Positions 30,742-32,672 of a DNA stretch of 32,672 nt are shown in pieces. This stretch comes from Phoronis australis (Eukaryota; Phoronida; Phoronidae). Under the pieces are notes generated by a model. That model saw only the letters and a list, made by a program, of their open reading frames with translations, did no database searches and was not told where the DNA came from. Both the position numbers and the translations under genes were made by a program. Each line of letters begins with the position of its first letter. Position 1 is the first letter of the stretch. The stretch spans positions 1,583,505 through 1,616,176 of the forward strand of contig NMRA01000028.1 in assembly GCA_002633005.1 (NCBI GenBank), written 5' to 3'.

Positions 30742-30901
30742 GTAAGTGCGTAAAAGTCTCTAAAATTTGATGTATTACTAACTGTACAATTTCACCTGAC
30801 TGGCTTATGTGCGCAAATATGTGCATTTAAGCCAGTGTGCTTGTATGCGAATCTGTGCCTGTGACTTTCTAAAACGGCTCTGAGGTGGTGGCGTGTTACA
30901 A

Positions 30902-32270
30902 CTATTATTACGAGCCCATATATTTATATGTGGACGCATTATGCTGTCATCTTTGTCCGTCCGTCCATCCGGGCGGCGTCCGTCCATCCTTCCAGGCGGT
31001 GTCCGTCCGGTGTCCATCCGGCGTCCGTCAGGCATCCATCTGGCGTCCGGCGCCCGCTGCTCTATCTCCAAAACCGATTGACGTATGTTCATGAAATTTT
31101 ACACATGTATTCCTTTCATGGATGGGACGACATGAGCGAACTTCCGAATGGATCTGACTACCGGTGTGCCCCCTTGTGGCAATTTTATTTTTTTACATTT
31201 ACCTCTGTATCTTCAAAGGTCCTCAACATATTTTCACAAAATTTGGTGTGTAGACATCTTTAGTGAGGCGACAGTATCTTCTTGTTTTCGGATGGATTTG
31301 ACATAGTTTGCGCCACCTAGTGGCCATTTTTACTGTTTTCCGAGTCTGTTTTTTAGCGTCCGCCCCTCCATCAAGCAAACCGCTCTAAGCATGATTGTGA
31401 AAATTGGCATGTATGTTCTTACTGTGAAGAGGATGACTGACGATGATATTCCAACAACTTCGACTACTGTGACACCTCCTAGTGGCAGTTTTGTTTTTTT
31501 GAGCCTATGGCTGTATCTCCTAAACCGTTTGCAGGATCTTTACTGTATTTAATAAGTTCATTTATATGCTGATGAGAACGGACGATGACGACTTTCGGAC
31601 AGATCTGACTTCTGATGTGCCCCCTGGTGGCAATTTTAGTTTTATGTTTTAAAGGTCCTCAACGGATTTTCATAAAATTTTGAATACGGGCATCTACTGG
31701 TGAGATGATGCTATCCTCCCGCTTTCGGATGGAATCAATGTATTTTGCACCACCTAGTGGCCATTTTTGCTGTTTTCGAGTTTGTTTTTTGGTGTTTACT
31801 CCTCTATCAACCAAATCATTCTAAGGATGGTTTATTTGTTCTCAGTGTGAAGAGGACGGTTGACGATGACAACTTTGACTACTGTGGCACCTCCTAGTGG
31901 TAGTTTTGTTTTGCGCCCATAGCTGTATCTCCTAAACCTACTGCAGGATCTGTATTAAAATTAGTGTATTTATATGAAGCTAACAACAGACAATGACGAC
32001 TTTCAGGTGGATGCAATGAACAGTGTGCCCCCTAGTGGCAATTTCATTTTAACCTGTTTTCCTTTGTTTCTCTGAAGTTCCGTGACGGATTTCTATGAAA
32101 TTTGGTGTATAGGTTTGTGCTATAGAAGCACTGACATGTACTCGTTTTCGGATGGATTGTACCTTTTTGCGCTATCTAGTGGCCATTTTTATGACAAATA
32201 AACAACCCTAAAACCACACCATTTGTGATGCATTTGTGGGCGCATTTCAATGCTCTGCGTCGCTCTTGTT
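30902..32270 (+). mobile_element. three-module repeat element, short copy
   Basis: Starts CTATTATTACGAGCCCATAT and shares ATATTTATATGTGGACGCAT with the long copy. Modules follow in the order A B C A' B C A B, at about 31172, 31317, 31479, 31623, 31754, 31894, 32032 and 32176. It ends TGTGGGCGCATTTCAATGC and GCTCTTGTT, the same terminal bases as the long copy. Long stretches (31560-31925 against 19140-19520) are nearly identical, so copies or gene conversion are fairly recent. Compared with the long copy it lacks four modules. It lies in intron 5. Confidence 0.8.
30950..31055. repeat. GTCCGTCC/GGCGTCC minisatellite
   Basis: About ten short units of 9-12 bases, of the type CCGTCCATCCGG and GGCGTCCGTCC, within the three-module element. 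The long copy at 18096 has only two or three units at this place (18148-18176), so the tract has expanded here. It produces overlapping arginine/proline-rich frames on both strands that are not genes. Confidence 0.8.
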
Positions 32271-32672
32271 AAAATCAACCTCCCTTCTATTTACATTTTC
32301 ACGACGTTTGGGTTGGTCTATTCTCCGGCCATCGTCAGATGTTCCTGAGTTCTTAGAAGAACGAGGAGGGATACGTGGTACACTCGTCATGGTGTGATTT
32401 TTTGATTATACATCATGTCCTTCCTCCGACAATATAAATGTTTTTGTCATGGATGATTGGTTATGTGGGAGCTTGTGAAGAGGTGTGTGCATTCATCAAA
32501 ATATCTACAATACTATAGAATATAGCTCATAGTCTGTAGTGCAGAAATAATTTGGTTTGTAATTGTTCACAAAACTGCCATTCACTGGGTCATGTCAGCA
32601 AGTCTTTAGTGGGATGTGGGTCCTATTGTGTGTCATGGATTTGAACATTGAACCTTAGTGTGTCGACTGCTA
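32271..32672. other. right edge, intron 5, nothing supported
   Basis: No cadherin exon, repeat or signal recognised in the last 400 bases. The sequence following Q180 of the protein lies further right. Confidence 0.5.

Noticed and set aside
30805-31263. Overlapping arginine/proline-rich frames on both strands
   Set aside because: They are translations of the GTCC/GGCGTCC minisatellite in the three-module element.

Overview
The window looks like intron-rich, AT-rich animal nuclear DNA, most likely from a marine invertebrate. The reasons are GT-AG split exons of a cadherin-superfamily protein, long introns (3 to 9 kb) packed with decayed transposons, and one ambiguous base (N, about 10902) as in draft assemblies. 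I cannot name the species. There are no bacterial-style operons; most open frames are chance frames or transposon remains.

The one host gene I can support runs left to right. It begins with a signal-peptide exon (ATG at 9023) and continues through four more exons: 17867-17941, 23360-23541, 26646-26699 and 30559-30741. Intron phases are 1, 1, 0, 0 and 0. Together they give 540 coding bases and 180 residues without a stop: signal peptide, a complete first extracellular cadherin repeat (EC1), the DENDNAP calcium linker and the start of EC2. The rest of the gene lies beyond the right edge. The 54-base fourth exon starts at no ATG and was found from the gap it fills in the cadherin fold. An acceptor at 8976-8977 suggests a further 5'-UTR exon upstream.

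The introns and upstream flank form a nest of mobile DNA. From left to right: an AT microsatellite (20-118); a 492-bp hAT-like MITE with an 8-bp target duplication (3863-4354); a Kolobok-like element with TTAA ends and a decayed THAP DNA-binding domain (6456-8123); the 3' end of a LINE on the minus strand (about 10140-10990); an element carrying a decayed HIRAN-like reading frame (14540-16017) with an inverted partner 13 kb away (28858-30074); a 1.75-kb element built of three alternating related modules (18096-19847), with a shorter copy at 30902-32270 and a remnant at 27286-27690; a fold-back structure with a MITE in its loop (21530-23028); a 1.17-kb long-TIR element inserted in a tandem array with a 5-bp duplication (24620-25792); a 33-bp minisatellite (26871-27097); a tRNA-derived SINE-like piece (27849-27921); and a 164-bp fold-back MITE (28468-28631).

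For this window, the clearest biology is the 5' end of a cadherin-related gene whose introns are landing sites for at least eight repeat families. The features with most novelty are the three-module repeat element, the HIRAN-bearing inverted pair and the long-TIR element with a clean empty-site reconstruction. No defence system, CRISPR array or gene cluster is visible.
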